In this document: positions 53,405-62,412 of the stretch, one piece after another | Layout of the letters: each line of letters starts with the position of its first letter | Position numbering within the stretch: the first letter of the stretch is position 1 | DNA from: Bradyrhizobium sp. WSM1417 | Lineage (GTDB): Bacteria; Pseudomonadota; Alphaproteobacteria; Rhizobiales; Xanthobacteraceae | Length of the DNA stretch: 64,000 nt | Reading direction: 5' to 3' | NCBI RefSeq assembly: GCF_000515415.1 | Contig: NZ_KI911783.1 | Location: 4,888,392 to 4,952,391 of the forward strand | Notes under the pieces: generated by a model | What the model saw: only the letters and a program-made list of their open reading frames with translations | Told to the model about the DNA's origin: nothing | The model's database searches: none | Translations under genes and position numbers: made by a program

Positions 53405-54196
53405 TCAATCCAGTCCTCGTTCGTGGCTGAGCCGCACCATCTCCTGTACGAACACCTGCTTCTGCTTGTCGTCGAGGCTCGAATAGAGGGGCTCGGCGGC
53501 GTCGGCGACATTGCGCTGGTCAGCAGCGCGGTCGATCAGGAATTGGGCCTCGTTGCGCATCTGCTCGACGATGTCGTCGGGCGGATCCCGCTTGGCGCGC
53601 GCAACCCGCAGGTTGAGCCGCTCGGCACCGTTATGCCCGAGGTAGTGCATGGCGCTCGAGAAGCCGTACCAGTGCTTCTCCTGGTCGGGCGTAAGATTCA
53701 GTTCGGTCTTGATCCGCTCGATATAGGAGTCGCTGTTGGTGACGATCTGGTCGGCGGTCAATTGCGGTGCGCCGGTCTGGGTCAGGACCGTGACATCCTT
53801 GTCCTGCGGCGCGTTCTTCGCCTCCTTGCTGGCCTTGGCGCCCTTGCCCGACTTGGCGCTCTTGGCATCCTTGTCCTTGCCGGCGCCCTGCTTGGCGTCC
53901 TTGGCGGCGTCCTTACTCGAGTCCTTGCTCGGATCTTTGGCGGCAGGCGCCTGATTGCCATTATTGCCAACGCCGAGCACGCCGGTGAAGACACCGACCA
54001 CGCCGCCGATCGCGCCGCCGAGCACGCCGCCGACCGGACCTGCCGCCTTGTTCCCGGCCGCCGCTCCTTCCTGAACGCCTTTGACCAGGCCTTGAGCGTT
54101 CGCCACCGCGGCTGCGCCGAGCAGCAATACGAAAACGGACCCCAGCGCGAACCATCGTCGCAGGTAAAGCCGCGCGGGCGGCGCCGGGTTGATCAT
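53405..54196 (-). CDS. Spy/CpxP-like LTxxQ protein with Gly-rich and Lys/Asp-rich linker
   Basis: 263 residues. Signal or membrane segment FALGSVFVLLLGAAAVANAQ, then a Gly-rich glycine-zipper-like stretch (VGGVLGGAIGGVVGVFTGVL) that could span a membrane, a charged low-complexity part (KDPSKDSSKDAAKDAKQGAG), and a C-terminal helical domain with LNLTPDQEKHWYGFSSAM (LTxxQ motif) and LYSSLDDKQKQVFVQEMV, the repeat seen in CpxP/Spy periplasmic proteins. Likely a periplasmic chaperone or stress protein. The ATG at 54196 has GGAGA at 5 nt. Confidence 0.75.
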   Translation of the reverse strand: MINPAPPARLYLRRWFALGSVFVLLLGAAAVANAQGLVKGVQEGAAAGNKAAGPVGGVLGGAIGGVVGVFTGVLGVGNNGNQAPAAKDPSKDSSKDAAKDAKQGAGKDKDAKSAKSGKGAKASKEAKNAPQDKDVTVLTQTGAPQLTADQIVTNSDSYIERIKTELNLTPDQEKHWYGFSSAMHYLGHNGAERLNLRVARAKRDPPDDIVEQMRNEAQFLIDRAADQRNVADAAEPLYSSLDDKQKQVFVQEMVRLSHERGLD

Positions 54197-54679
54197 TCTG
54201 GTCTCCATCTCGATCTGATTAGGCTGTTGGGGGTGAGAACCACCCGCCAGTTGCAACTCTATCGTTTTCACCGCTTCGAGGTCTAGCCACCGACAATTGC
54301 TATCCACGCCCGAAAAGTGTTTGCCGCGAGGCGCTTATGCAGGCTCCTTGGAAACTGCGGCGTAATTGCGCACACTCGGCCCGGCGCGCCCGCACCAAGT
54401 GTGCGTCGCAAAATGACTGATCGTGGTTCATGGCCCGCGCATGACGTCGAGCGCACTGCCGCGTTCCAGCACACAACGTTAGTTCTAGGCGCAAGCCGTT
54501 CGGTTTTCTCGACAGACGCAATCAATCATGATCTGATCGCGCTACCAATTTGCCATCGAAGCCGACGGCATCAATAAGAAACGTCGAACAAGAAACTTTA
54601 GAAAAGAAAATCAAAAGTAGAACTCGGAAGAGTTCAGAGGAAACGCCAGAACAATAAAACACCCAAGCGAGGAAACGAG
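54197..54679. other. 483-bp divergent promoter region
   Basis: Between the LTxxQ protein gene and the sugar ABC operon. The last 120 bases before 54680 are A-rich (AAGAAACTTTAGAAAAG), probably the operon leader. I see no convincing gene and no strong palindrome. Confidence 0.5.
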
Positions 54680-56020
54680 ATGTCACGCAAGACACTGACG
54701 CGACGTCAATTTGTGGCTGCCACTGCAATGTCCTCCGCGGCGCTGATCACGGCGCCCTATGTCCGGGGCGCTTACGCCGCCGGCAAGCTCTCGATCGGCT
54801 TCTGGGACCATTGGGTCCCCGGCGCCAACGCTGCCTCCACTGCGCTCGTCAATGAATGGGCTGCAAAGGAGAAGGTCGAGGTCTCCATCGACTACATCAC
54901 CAGCAACAACAAGAAGCTCGAACTGACCGTCGCCGCCGAGGCGCAGGCAAAATCCGGTCACGACATTCTCCAGATGCCGACGTGGTGGCCGCACGCCTAT
55001 GCGGACCAGCTCGAGTCGGTCAGCGACATCATGGAGCCGATCATCAAGCAGAATGGCGAGGTGAACGGCACGACCAAATATCTCGGCCAGGCCGGCGGCA
55101 AATGGCTTGCCGTCCCTGCCACCGTGGGCAGCCAGATCAAGGGCCCCTGCTCGCGCATCGATCTGATGAAGAAGCATGCCGGCATCGACGTCCAGGAGAT
55201 GTATCCGGCCGGTGGCGTGCCCAAGGACGAGAACTGGACGATGGACGTCTTTCTCAAGGCCGCCGAAGCCTGCAACAAGGCCGGCGTCCCGTTCGGGATC
55301 GGCCTCGGCGAGACCACCGACAGCGTCGATACCGCCGGCGCGATCTTCCAGTCGTTCGGCGCCGAGCTCGTCAACGCCAAGGGCGACATTACCGTGAAGA
55401 CGGACGCCGTGCGTCAGGCTCTCGAATTCTACAAGAAATTGATCGCGGTGCTTCCGGCGGATGCGGCCTCCTGGGATGACGCGTCCAATAACAAGTGGCT
55501 GATCTCGGGCCGCGGTGCGCTGATCCTGAATCCGCCGAGCTCGTGGGCCGTTGCCAAACGCGACGCACCACAAGTCGCCGAGCAATGCTGGACGCACGGC
55601 ATGCCCGCCGGTCCGAAGGGCCGTTTCGCACCCTTCCTGCCCTATTTCTGGGGCGTCTGGGCCTTCGGCAAGAACAAGGAAGCCGCCAAGAGCCTGCTGA
55701 CCCATCTGTCGCAACCGTCGTCGATCGAAAAGTTCGTCGCGGCGAGCGGAGGCTACGATCTCCCGGCTTTCGCGAACATGACGAAGCTGAAGACGTGGGC
55801 CGAGGAAGGGCCGCCGAAGGGTACGCTCTATAGCTATCCCGACCCACATGGCCGCCAGACGATGTCGATCGCGGCCTCACCGGCGCCGCCGAAGATCGCA
55901 CAGCAGATCTACTCCCAGGCGACGCTGACCAAATTGGTGCTGCGTTACGCACGGGGCGAGACCATAGAGCAGGCGCTCGCCTGGGCCGAGGGCGAGTGCG
56001 AAGGCTTCATGCGGAGCTGA
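54680..56020 (+). CDS. sugar ABC transporter substrate-binding protein
   Basis: Extracellular solute-binding protein family 1, 446 residues. The N-terminus SRKTLTRRQFVAATAMSSAA has a twin-arginine motif with a hydrophobic core, so Tat export is likely. Mature features include FWDHWVPGANAASTALVNEW and GHDILQMPTWWPHAYADQ, with FLPYFWGVWAFGKNKEAAKS typical of CUT1 binding proteins for oligosaccharides or glycerol-phosphate-like substrates. It is the first gene of a five-gene operon: binding protein, two permeases, ATPase and hydroxyacid dehydrogenase. The substrate is unknown. Confidence 0.92.
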   Translation: MSRKTLTRRQFVAATAMSSAALITAPYVRGAYAAGKLSIGFWDHWVPGANAASTALVNEWAAKEKVEVSIDYITSNNKKLELTVAAEAQAKSGHDILQMPTWWPHAYADQLESVSDIMEPIIKQNGEVNGTTKYLGQAGGKWLAVPATVGSQIKGPCSRIDLMKKHAGIDVQEMYPAGGVPKDENWTMDVFLKAAEACNKAGVPFGIGLGETTDSVDTAGAIFQSFGAELVNAKGDITVKTDAVRQALEFYKKLIAVLPADAASWDDASNNKWLISGRGALILNPPSSWAVAKRDAPQVAEQCWTHGMPAGPKGRFAPFLPYFWGVWAFGKNKEAAKSLLTHLSQPSSIEKFVAASGGYDLPAFANMTKLKTWAEEGPPKGTLYSYPDPHGRQTMSIAASPAPPKIAQQIYSQATLTKLVLRYARGETIEQALAWAEGECEGFMRS

Positions 56021-56156
56021 TGCCGGGTATGTGCCATGGCGGTTCACGCATTGCCGCGTGAGCCGCCGAAGGTTCCACCCCTTTCCATCGCCTTCCGAGG
56101 GATGCCGACCGATGCGGGCGGCTTCCCTGTTGAACGTACCGCAAGAAAGTCTGACC

Positions 56157-57095
56157 ATGGCCGATGTCGTCGTTGAGCAAGCTCGCTCCGTCCGTGCCGC
56201 GAGCCCGCGCAAAAGGGCGAGCCTCCAAAATGCACTCAGGCGGAAGTCGACGATGGCGTTCTTCCTGACGCTGCCGCTGATTCTCCTGATCGCGCTGTTC
56301 GTGCTCTATCCTGCCTTCTACTCGATGCATCTCGCCACGCTGAACAAGTCGATGCAGAAGTTCGTCGGCCTGAGCAACTTCACCTTCCTGTTCAAACGCG
56401 ACACGTTCTGGATGGTGGTGAGGCAATCTTGCATCTTCGCTCTCACCGCGGTGTTCTTCAAAGCGTTGATGGGCTTCATTGTCGCCCATTTCGTCCACAA
56501 CCTGCCGGCCAAGGGCCAGCGCAAGTGGCGCGGCATGCTGCTGGTCCCCTGGGTCATCCCGCCGGCGATGAGCACCCTGGCCTGGCTGTGGCTGTTCGAT
56601 CCCTCCTACAGCGCCTTCAACTACACGCTCTCGTTCTTCGGTGTCGGCCCGATCCCCTGGCTTGGCGACACCTTCTGGGCCCGTTTCTCCGTCATTCTCG
56701 TCAACATCTGGTACGGCGCACCCTTCTTCATGATCATGTATCTGGCTGCGCTCAAATCGGTACCGGACCAGCTCTACGAGGCGGCCGCGATTGACGGCGC
56801 TAATTGGTGGCAGAAGATCTGGCACATCACCCTGCCGATGATGCGCAACATCATCGCCATTACGACGCTGTTCTCGTTGATCGTCACCTTCGCCAATTTC
56901 GACATCGTGCGCATCCTGACCTCGGGCGGCCCGTTGGATTCGACGCATCTGTTCGCCACCTGGGCCTTCCAGGTCGGAATCCAGAGCAGCGACATTCCGC
57001 TCGGCGCATGCGTCTCGCTGTTCATGGTACCGATCCTCGCAGTCGCGGCGATCTTCATCCTGCGCGATGTCAACAAACGTGGGAACGCAGCCTGA
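56157..57095 (+). CDS. sugar ABC transporter permease (MalF/UgpA type)
   Basis: 312 residues, six predicted helices after a cytoplasmic N-terminus (residues 1-35). The coupling loop EAAAIDGANWWQKIWHITLP near residues 212-231 is the EAA motif that docks on the ATPase. The ATG at 56157 (MADVVVEQ) is chosen; an upstream frame from 56031 is open but not family-like. Its stop overlaps the start of the next permease by one base (TGATG). Confidence 0.92.
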   Translation: MADVVVEQARSVRAASPRKRASLQNALRRKSTMAFFLTLPLILLIALFVLYPAFYSMHLATLNKSMQKFVGLSNFTFLFKRDTFWMVVRQSCIFALTAVFFKALMGFIVAHFVHNLPAKGQRKWRGMLLVPWVIPPAMSTLAWLWLFDPSYSAFNYTLSFFGVGPIPWLGDTFWARFSVILVNIWYGAPFFMIMYLAALKSVPDQLYEAAAIDGANWWQKIWHITLPMMRNIIAITTLFSLIVTFANFDIVRILTSGGPLDSTHLFATWAFQVGIQSSDIPLGACVSLFMVPILAVAAIFILRDVNKRGNAA

Positions 57096-58006
57096 TGAGC
57101 ACGCTTGCAATCGACAAGGGCGGTCCCACGCGCAAGGTCAAGTACCGAAGCATGAGCCGGGATCGGACATGGGCGCTGCGCTGGTCCTACTTCTTCCTGG
57201 TGCTGTTCGCGATTTTTTCGCTCGTCCCGCCGATCTACATGCTGATCACCTCCCTCAAGAGCAGCGCGGAGATTTCGGCGGCCACCAATCCCTGGTGGGT
57301 GTTCCATCCCACCTTGGCGAACTACGTCGAGCTGTTGACGTCGAACCAGTTTTTGCGCTTCTTCTGGAATTCGGCGGTCGTATCCATCGTCGTTGTGTGC
57401 GTCACCATGCTGATCAGCATTCCTGCGGCGTTCGCGCTGGCAAGGATGAAGTTCTGGGGCTCGACGACGCTCGCGACTGGTGTTTTTCTGACCTACCTGG
57501 TCCCGGACAGCCTGTTGTTCATTCCACTGTTCAAGATGCTCGCAGCGGTCCAGGACATCACCGGCATCACGCTCCTCAACCGATGGTACGTGCTGCTGTT
57601 CATCTATCCGACGCTGACGGTGCCGTTCTGCACCTGGATCATGATCGGTTATTTCGCCTCGATCCCGAAGGAGCTGGACGAGGCGGCGCTCATCGACGGC
57701 GCCTCCTGGCTCCAGACCCTGACGCGGATTTTCATTCCCGTCGCGCTGCCCGGCCTGATTGCAGCGACCATCTTCGCCTTCACCGTGTCCTGGGCGCAGT
57801 TCCTCTATCCCCTGGTGTTCACGACATCCATCGACCAGCTCGTGCTGCCGGTCGGCATCACCACCACGCTGATCAAGGGCGACGTCTTCAACTGGGGTCA
57901 GATCATGACCGGCGCGCTACTGGGCGCGGCCCCGCCGCTGATCATCTACGCCTTCCTGATGGACTATTACATTGCCGGCCTGACCGCCGGCGCGACAAAG
58001 GGTTGA
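57095..58006 (+). CDS. sugar ABC transporter permease (MalG/UgpE type)
   Basis: 303 residues with six helices. N-terminal helix SYFFLVLFAIFSLVPPIYML, EAA motif EAALIDGASWLQTLTRIFIP near residues 190-209, and C-terminal PPLIIYAFLMDYYIAGLTAG, the usual MalG-like end. The ATG overlaps the previous stop by one base, so the two permeases are made together. The ATPase gene starts 6 bp after this stop. Confidence 0.93.
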   Translation: MSTLAIDKGGPTRKVKYRSMSRDRTWALRWSYFFLVLFAIFSLVPPIYMLITSLKSSAEISAATNPWWVFHPTLANYVELLTSNQFLRFFWNSAVVSIVVVCVTMLISIPAAFALARMKFWGSTTLATGVFLTYLVPDSLLFIPLFKMLAAVQDITGITLLNRWYVLLFIYPTLTVPFCTWIMIGYFASIPKELDEAALIDGASWLQTLTRIFIPVALPGLIAATIFAFTVSWAQFLYPLVFTTSIDQLVLPVGITTTLIKGDVFNWGQIMTGALLGAAPPLIIYAFLMDYYIAGLTAGATKG

Positions 58007-58012
58007 TGTCTT

Positions 58013-59113
58013 ATGGCTGAAGTTGCGTTGCGGAAGGTGGTCAAGCGTTACGATGAGGTCGAGGCGGTGCGCGGCATCGATCTCGACATCTCCGACCATG
58101 AGTTCATCGTGCTCGTCGGCCCCTCCGGCTGTGGCAAGTCGACGACGTTGCGGATGATCGCGGGACTCGAGGATATCACCGACGGCGACATCATGATCGG
58201 CGGGGACGTCGTCAACGACGTGCCGCCAAAGGACCGCGACATCGCGATGGTGTTCCAGAACTACGCGCTTTACCCGCACATGACGGTCGCGGAGAACATG
58301 TCGTTCGGGCTGCGGCTCAAGCATTATCCCAAGGCCGAGATCAAGGCGCGGGTGACCGAGGCCGCCCGCCTGCTCGACATCACCGACCTGATCGACCGCA
58401 AGCCGAAGCAGCTCTCCGGCGGCCAGCGCCAGCGCGTCGCCATGGGGCGGGCCATCGTCCGCAACCCAAAAGTCTTCCTGTTCGACGAGCCGCTGTCCAA
58501 TCTCGACGCCAAGCTGCGCGTGCAGATGCGGATCGAGATCAAGAAGGTGCACCAGAAGGTTCGCACCACGACGGTCTACGTCACCCACGATCAGGTCGAG
58601 GCGATGACGCTGGCGGACCGCGTGGTGGTGATGAACAAGGGGCGGATCGAGCAGATCGGCACCCCGAACGAGCTCTACCACAAGCCGGCGACGCGCTTCG
58701 TCGCGGGCTTCATCGGCTCGCCGGCGATGAACTTCATTCCGTGCCGGCTCGAGGAGGTCAGCGGCAAGCTCAACGTCCGCCTGACGGACCGCATCTCATT
58801 CCCGTTGCCGCCGGCCCGTGCCGCCCGTTACAGCGCGCTGCCCCGAACTGAAAACCTGTTGCTCGGCATCCGTCCCGAACATCTCACGGAATCGCATGCG
58901 CATCTGGAGCCGGGTGTCGAGACTTTCGACACCGTGCTTGATGTCACCGAGCCGATGGGAATGGAGACGCTGGTCTATTTCGGCCTGGAGGGCACGCCGA
59001 TCTGCGGCCGTGTCGATCCCAATGCGGGCGCCAAAGACGGCGGCCCCATGCGTTTGGCGATGGACCTCAACAATATGCACCTGCTAAACGAGGCGACCGG
59101 CGCCGTCTTGTGA
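58013..59113 (+). CDS. sugar ABC transporter ATP-binding protein (UgpC/MsmK type)
   Basis: 366 residues. ABC domain with Walker [15 protein letters not shown]-loop [10 protein letters not shown], signature [14 protein letters not shown], Walker [17 protein letters not shown] and H-loop VTHDQVEAM. The last 120 residues form the TOBE/OB-fold regulatory domain (GIRPEHL). Cytoplasmic partner of the two permeases encoded just upstream. Such ATPases often accept more than one sugar system. The dehydrogenase gene follows at 33 bp. Confidence 0.94.
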   Translation: MAEVALRKVVKRYDEVEAVRGIDLDISDHEFIVLVGPSGCGKSTTLRMIAGLEDITDGDIMIGGDVVNDVPPKDRDIAMVFQNYALYPHMTVAENMSFGLRLKHYPKAEIKARVTEAARLLDITDLIDRKPKQLSGGQRQRVAMGRAIVRNPKVFLFDEPLSNLDAKLRVQMRIEIKKVHQKVRTTTVYVTHDQVEAMTLADRVVVMNKGRIEQIGTPNELYHKPATRFVAGFIGSPAMNFIPCRLEEVSGKLNVRLTDRISFPLPPARAARYSALPRTENLLLGIRPEHLTESHAHLEPGVETFDTVLDVTEPMGMETLVYFGLEGTPICGRVDPNAGAKDGGPMRLAMDLNNMHLLNEATGAVL

Positions 59114-59146
59114 CGGCCGGCCAAGAAGCTCGCGCAGGTAGGGACG

Positions 59147-60136
59147 ATGTCGACCAACAAGAAGAAAATCTTTGTCACGCAAACTTTGTCGCAAGGGGCA
59201 CGCGCCCTCCTCACCCAGCGAGATGACATCGAGCTCATCGAGTTTCCGAACCTGATCTCCGCCAAGGACTTCGAAGCCCTGCTGAAGAGCCACGCGCCGG
59301 TCCATGGCGTGGCGCTCGGCGCCACCGCTTTCGGCGAGACCGAGCTCGAAGCCTCAAAGGACATGAAGGTGGTGACGCGCATCGGAGTCGGCTACGACGC
59401 CGTCGACGTCCCCGCCCTCTCCCGCCGCAAGGTGCCGCTGATGGTCGCGGGCAGCGCGAACTCGCCCTCGGTCGCCGAGCAGGCACTGTTCATGATGCTA
59501 ACACTGGCAAAACGCGCGCAGGAGATGCATTCCTGCGTCAAGGACGGCAAATGGGCCGACCGTCTCGGCATGCTGCCGTTCGATCTCTACGGCAAGACCG
59601 TTCTCATCATCGGCTTCGGCCGCATCGGCACCCGCACCGCCAAGCGCTGCCTGGCGATGGACATGAATGTGCAGGTCTATGATCCCTACAAGGCAGCCGC
59701 AGAGATCAAGGCGGCAGGCTGCGAGCCGGTCGCCGATCTTGATGCCGCACTGGCGCACGCCGATTTCGTCACCATCCACTGCCCGAAGACGCCGGAGACC
59801 GTCGGTCTGTTCGATGCTGACAGGATCGGCCGGATGAAGCCGAAATCCTATCTCATCAACACCGCACGCGGCGGCATCGTGAAGGAGACGGCGCTGTACG
59901 ACGCGCTGGTCTCGGGCAAGCTCGCCGGTGCCGGCATCGACGTGTTCGAGATCGAGCCGCCGCCGGTCAGCAACGCGCTGTTCGCGCTGCCCAACGTCAT
60001 CATGGCCCCGCATGTCGCAGGCGTCACGGTCGAGGCGGTGAGCCGGATGAGCGAGCAGACCGCGCGCAACATCCTGAGTGTGCTGGACGGCGATCCCATC
60101 CGGCAGAACATCATCAATCAGGATGTCCTGGGCTGA
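59147..60136 (+). CDS. D-isomer 2-hydroxyacid dehydrogenase (phosphoglycerate-dehydrogenase-like)
   Basis: 329 residues, NAD(P)-dependent 2-hydroxyacid dehydrogenase. NAD motif LIIGFGRIGTRTAKRCLAMD near residues 148-167, catalytic Arg in INTARGGIVKE, Glu in IDVFEIEPPPV and His in MAPHVAGVT. It could reduce glyoxylate, hydroxypyruvate or a sugar acid, or oxidise a 2-hydroxy acid. Because it sits 33 bp after the ABC ATPase it probably acts on the imported substrate or its product; that is inference from position. Confidence 0.92.
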   Translation: MSTNKKKIFVTQTLSQGARALLTQRDDIELIEFPNLISAKDFEALLKSHAPVHGVALGATAFGETELEASKDMKVVTRIGVGYDAVDVPALSRRKVPLMVAGSANSPSVAEQALFMMLTLAKRAQEMHSCVKDGKWADRLGMLPFDLYGKTVLIIGFGRIGTRTAKRCLAMDMNVQVYDPYKAAAEIKAAGCEPVADLDAALAHADFVTIHCPKTPETVGLFDADRIGRMKPKSYLINTARGGIVKETALYDALVSGKLAGAGIDVFEIEPPPVSNALFALPNVIMAPHVAGVTVEAVSRMSEQTARNILSVLDGDPIRQNIINQDVLG

Positions 60137-60182
60137 GCTATCTCCAGGGCGGGCGGCCGACCCCCGCCTTCGGAACGCCAGA

Positions 60183-60800
60183 ATGAGTCCCATTTTGGTG
60201 CAGATCGAGCCCTCACTCAGCCTTAATCAAACCCGCGTAATAGGTCCGGCGCGGCGGCAGTGGGACAGACTTGCCGGCCGCGTCGAGCTGGAGGATGGAC
60301 CCTTGTCAGAGATCGACCCGACCGACCATGCGTTGGCGACCATCGCCAGCATCCTGGAGCACCCTGAACCCGTCCTCGTCGTGCGCGAGACCGAGACCGT
60401 GCGCGAGACCGAGACGGTCACCGTGACCGAAATGGTGGTTGCCGGTGAGCATGGGGTCACCGACGAGCACCCTGTGGTCGACGAGCATCCGGTGGTCGAG
60501 GAGCAGCCGCTGGTGCCGGAGCACACCGACGCCGACGGCTACAGCAAGGTCGGCCCCGGGCCGATGGTGGCGATCCGTCTGAAATGGACGGTCCATCGCG
60601 GCGACGACGGCCAGTTCTACGTCCACGAGACCATCGGCGAGCAGTCGGTGCCCGTGGTCAGCGGCCCGATGACCGGCGAGGCCGCGGTGCATTTCGTCGA
60701 CGCGCACGAGGACGAGGCCCATCGGCGCTTCGAAGAGCTGCGCAGCGAGATCGCCGGCCGCAGCTCGCTCGCCGATTACGAGCGCAAGGGCGAAGCCTAG
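60183..60800 (+). CDS. acidic repeat-containing hypothetical protein
   Basis: 205 residues, no signal peptide or recognised family. The middle carries short repeats: VRETETVRETETV, encoded by two 18-bp units at 60381-60398 and 60399-60416 that differ at one base, and then EHPVVDEHPVVEEQPLV. The C-terminal part (VAIRLKWTVHRGDDGQFYVH and EAAVHFVDAHEDEAHRRFEE) looks folded. The ATG at 60183 lies 46 bp after the dehydrogenase stop, so it may share that transcript. Confidence 0.65.
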   Translation: MSPILVQIEPSLSLNQTRVIGPARRQWDRLAGRVELEDGPLSEIDPTDHALATIASILEHPEPVLVVRETETVRETETVTVTEMVVAGEHGVTDEHPVVDEHPVVEEQPLVPEHTDADGYSKVGPGPMVAIRLKWTVHRGDDGQFYVHETIGEQSVPVVSGPMTGEAAVHFVDAHEDEAHRRFEELRSEIAGRSSLADYERKGEA

Positions 60801-60833
60801 CGCGTTTTCGCGCGAAGTGGCTGCCGGTTCGGC

Positions 60834-61343
60834 TTATCGCCGTCCGAGATAATCCTTCTTCACGAGTTCGACGCCTGCGTGCCGCAACAGGTCGTAGGCT
60901 GTCGTGACGTGAAAGAAGAACTGCGGGACGCTGAAACTCAGCAGCAGCGTCCGCCCGGTGAAGGGCAACTCGGTCCCGTTCTTCAGCCTGAAGAAGACAT
61001 TCCGGTCCGCCGCAGCATTGATCTCCGCGCGCGGCAGGCTTTCGATGAACTCGATCGACGTCGCGATGCGGGCCTGCAGTCCGGCCATGTCGTGCTCCAG
61101 CACCGGCAGCGTCACCGGCTCGCGGTCGGCCAGCAAGGCCGCGGCGACCGTGGCATGGCGGCAGGCCTCGCCGATCTGTTGCGCCAGATCGTACATGTCG
61201 GGCGCGATGCGCATGCCGAGCAGGACGGCCGGATTGAACTTCCGGGCTTCGGCATAGGCAACGCCCTTGTCGAGCAGTGCGGACAGGTTGCGCAAGTAAG
61301 GCACGAAGACGCCGACCGAGGCGTCATACATCGAGATCGTCAC
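60834..61343 (-). CDS. DUF1993 domain-containing protein
   Basis: 169 residues, all-helical, related to DinB-like four-helix folds but without obvious metal histidines. Family features: MYDASVGVFVPYLRNLSALL at the start, NPAVLLGMRIAPDMYDLAQQ, and the C-terminal FFFHVTTAYDLLRHAGVEL. Function unknown. GTG at 61343 gives the common MTISMYDAS start and follows GAAGGGA; the ATG at 61331 is the alternative. Convergent with the repeat protein gene (33-bp gap). Confidence 0.88.
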   Translation of the reverse strand: MTISMYDASVGVFVPYLRNLSALLDKGVAYAEARKFNPAVLLGMRIAPDMYDLAQQIGEACRHATVAAALLADREPVTLPVLEHDMAGLQARIATSIEFIESLPRAEINAAADRNVFFRLKNGTELPFTGRTLLLSFSVPQFFFHVTTAYDLLRHAGVELVKKDYLGRR

Positions 61344-61445
61344 TTCAAAATTCCCTTCACTTCCGCCTCGCCAGCCACGGGCATCTGATCTAAATCCAAC
61401 CCTCGAGAGCTGCACAATGACAGCTTGGGCATGGGTGGAAAAGAG

Positions 61446-62240
61446 ATGATCGTTCGAATGACCAGTCGAATTCTGGCGACCTTGGCCGTGGTCCTGCTGG
61501 CAAACCTTTCGGCGCAGGCACAGCAGGCGGCGCCGTCCCGCCTCGACGAGATCGTCAAGCGCGGCACTTTGCGCGTCGGCATGACCGGCGACTACAAGCC
61601 CTTCACCTATCTCGACAAGACGACGCAGCAGTTCAACGGCTTCGATGTCGACATGGCGGAGGCGCTCGGCAAGGCGCTCGGCGTCAAGGTCGAATTCGTA
61701 CCGACGGCCTGGCCGAAGCTGATGAAGGATTTCGAGGCCGATCAGTTCGACATCGCGATGGGCGGCGTCTCGGTCACGCTGGACCGGCAGAAGAAGGGCT
61801 TCTTCTCCACGCCGATCATGCGCGAGGGCAAGACGCCAATCGCGCGCTGTGCCGACGTCGGCAAATACCAGAGCATCACCGACATCGACAAGAAGGGCAC
61901 CCGCGTGATCGTCAATCCCGGCGGCACCAACGAGCGCTTCGCACGTGCCAACATCAAGGACGCCGAGATCACCGTCTTCCCGGACAATACCGTGATCTTC
62001 GACGAGATCGCCAAGGGCAATGCAGACCTGATGATGACGGATGCCTCCGAGACGCGCTACCAGCAGAAGCAGCATCAAGGCGTGCTCTGCGCAGTGCATC
62101 CCGACAAGCCGTTCGACTTCTCCGAGAAGGCCTATTGGCTCCAGCGCGACGTGGCGCTGAAGGCGTTCGTCGACCAATGGCTGCACATTTCCATGCAGGA
62201 CGGCAGCTACAAGAAGATCTACGCCGCCTGGTTCGACTAG
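61446..62240 (+). CDS. periplasmic cyclohexadienyl dehydratase-like / PBPb-type binding protein
   Basis: 264 residues. Signal peptide through about residue 25 (ATLAVVLLANLSAQAQQ). The mature protein is a solute-binding-protein fold: RGTLRVGMTGDYKPFTYLDK, FDIAMGGVSVTLDRQKKGFF, VIVNPGGTNERFARANIKDA and ADLMMTDASETRYQQ. These segments match the PheC group (cyclohexadienyl/arogenate dehydratase, a periplasmic enzyme that evolved from amino-acid binding proteins) more closely than transport receptors. No permease or ATPase genes are adjacent, which also favours an enzyme. Start at 61446; 61458 possible. Confidence 0.8.
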   Translation: MIVRMTSRILATLAVVLLANLSAQAQQAAPSRLDEIVKRGTLRVGMTGDYKPFTYLDKTTQQFNGFDVDMAEALGKALGVKVEFVPTAWPKLMKDFEADQFDIAMGGVSVTLDRQKKGFFSTPIMREGKTPIARCADVGKYQSITDIDKKGTRVIVNPGGTNERFARANIKDAEITVFPDNTVIFDEIAKGNADLMMTDASETRYQQKQHQGVLCAVHPDKPFDFSEKAYWLQRDVALKAFVDQWLHISMQDGSYKKIYAAWFD

Positions 62241-62412
62241 GACCGCGTCCTCCTGTCGCTTGTCCCGGCCAAACTTTGGACCGGCTCCGGTGTTATTGAA
62301 CCCGCAACCGCCGGAGCACGACTCATACGGTGACAGTGATCTAGATCACTTTTTGCGATCGAACCGGGGCGTAAGCGTCGGTGCGGGGACCACCTGTTTC
62401 AGGAGATGCGAA

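Noticed and set aside
54197..54679. Small genes in the gap before the sugar ABC operon
   Set aside because: Available frames have no ribosome binding sites, no domain or membrane pattern, and run across the promoter region.
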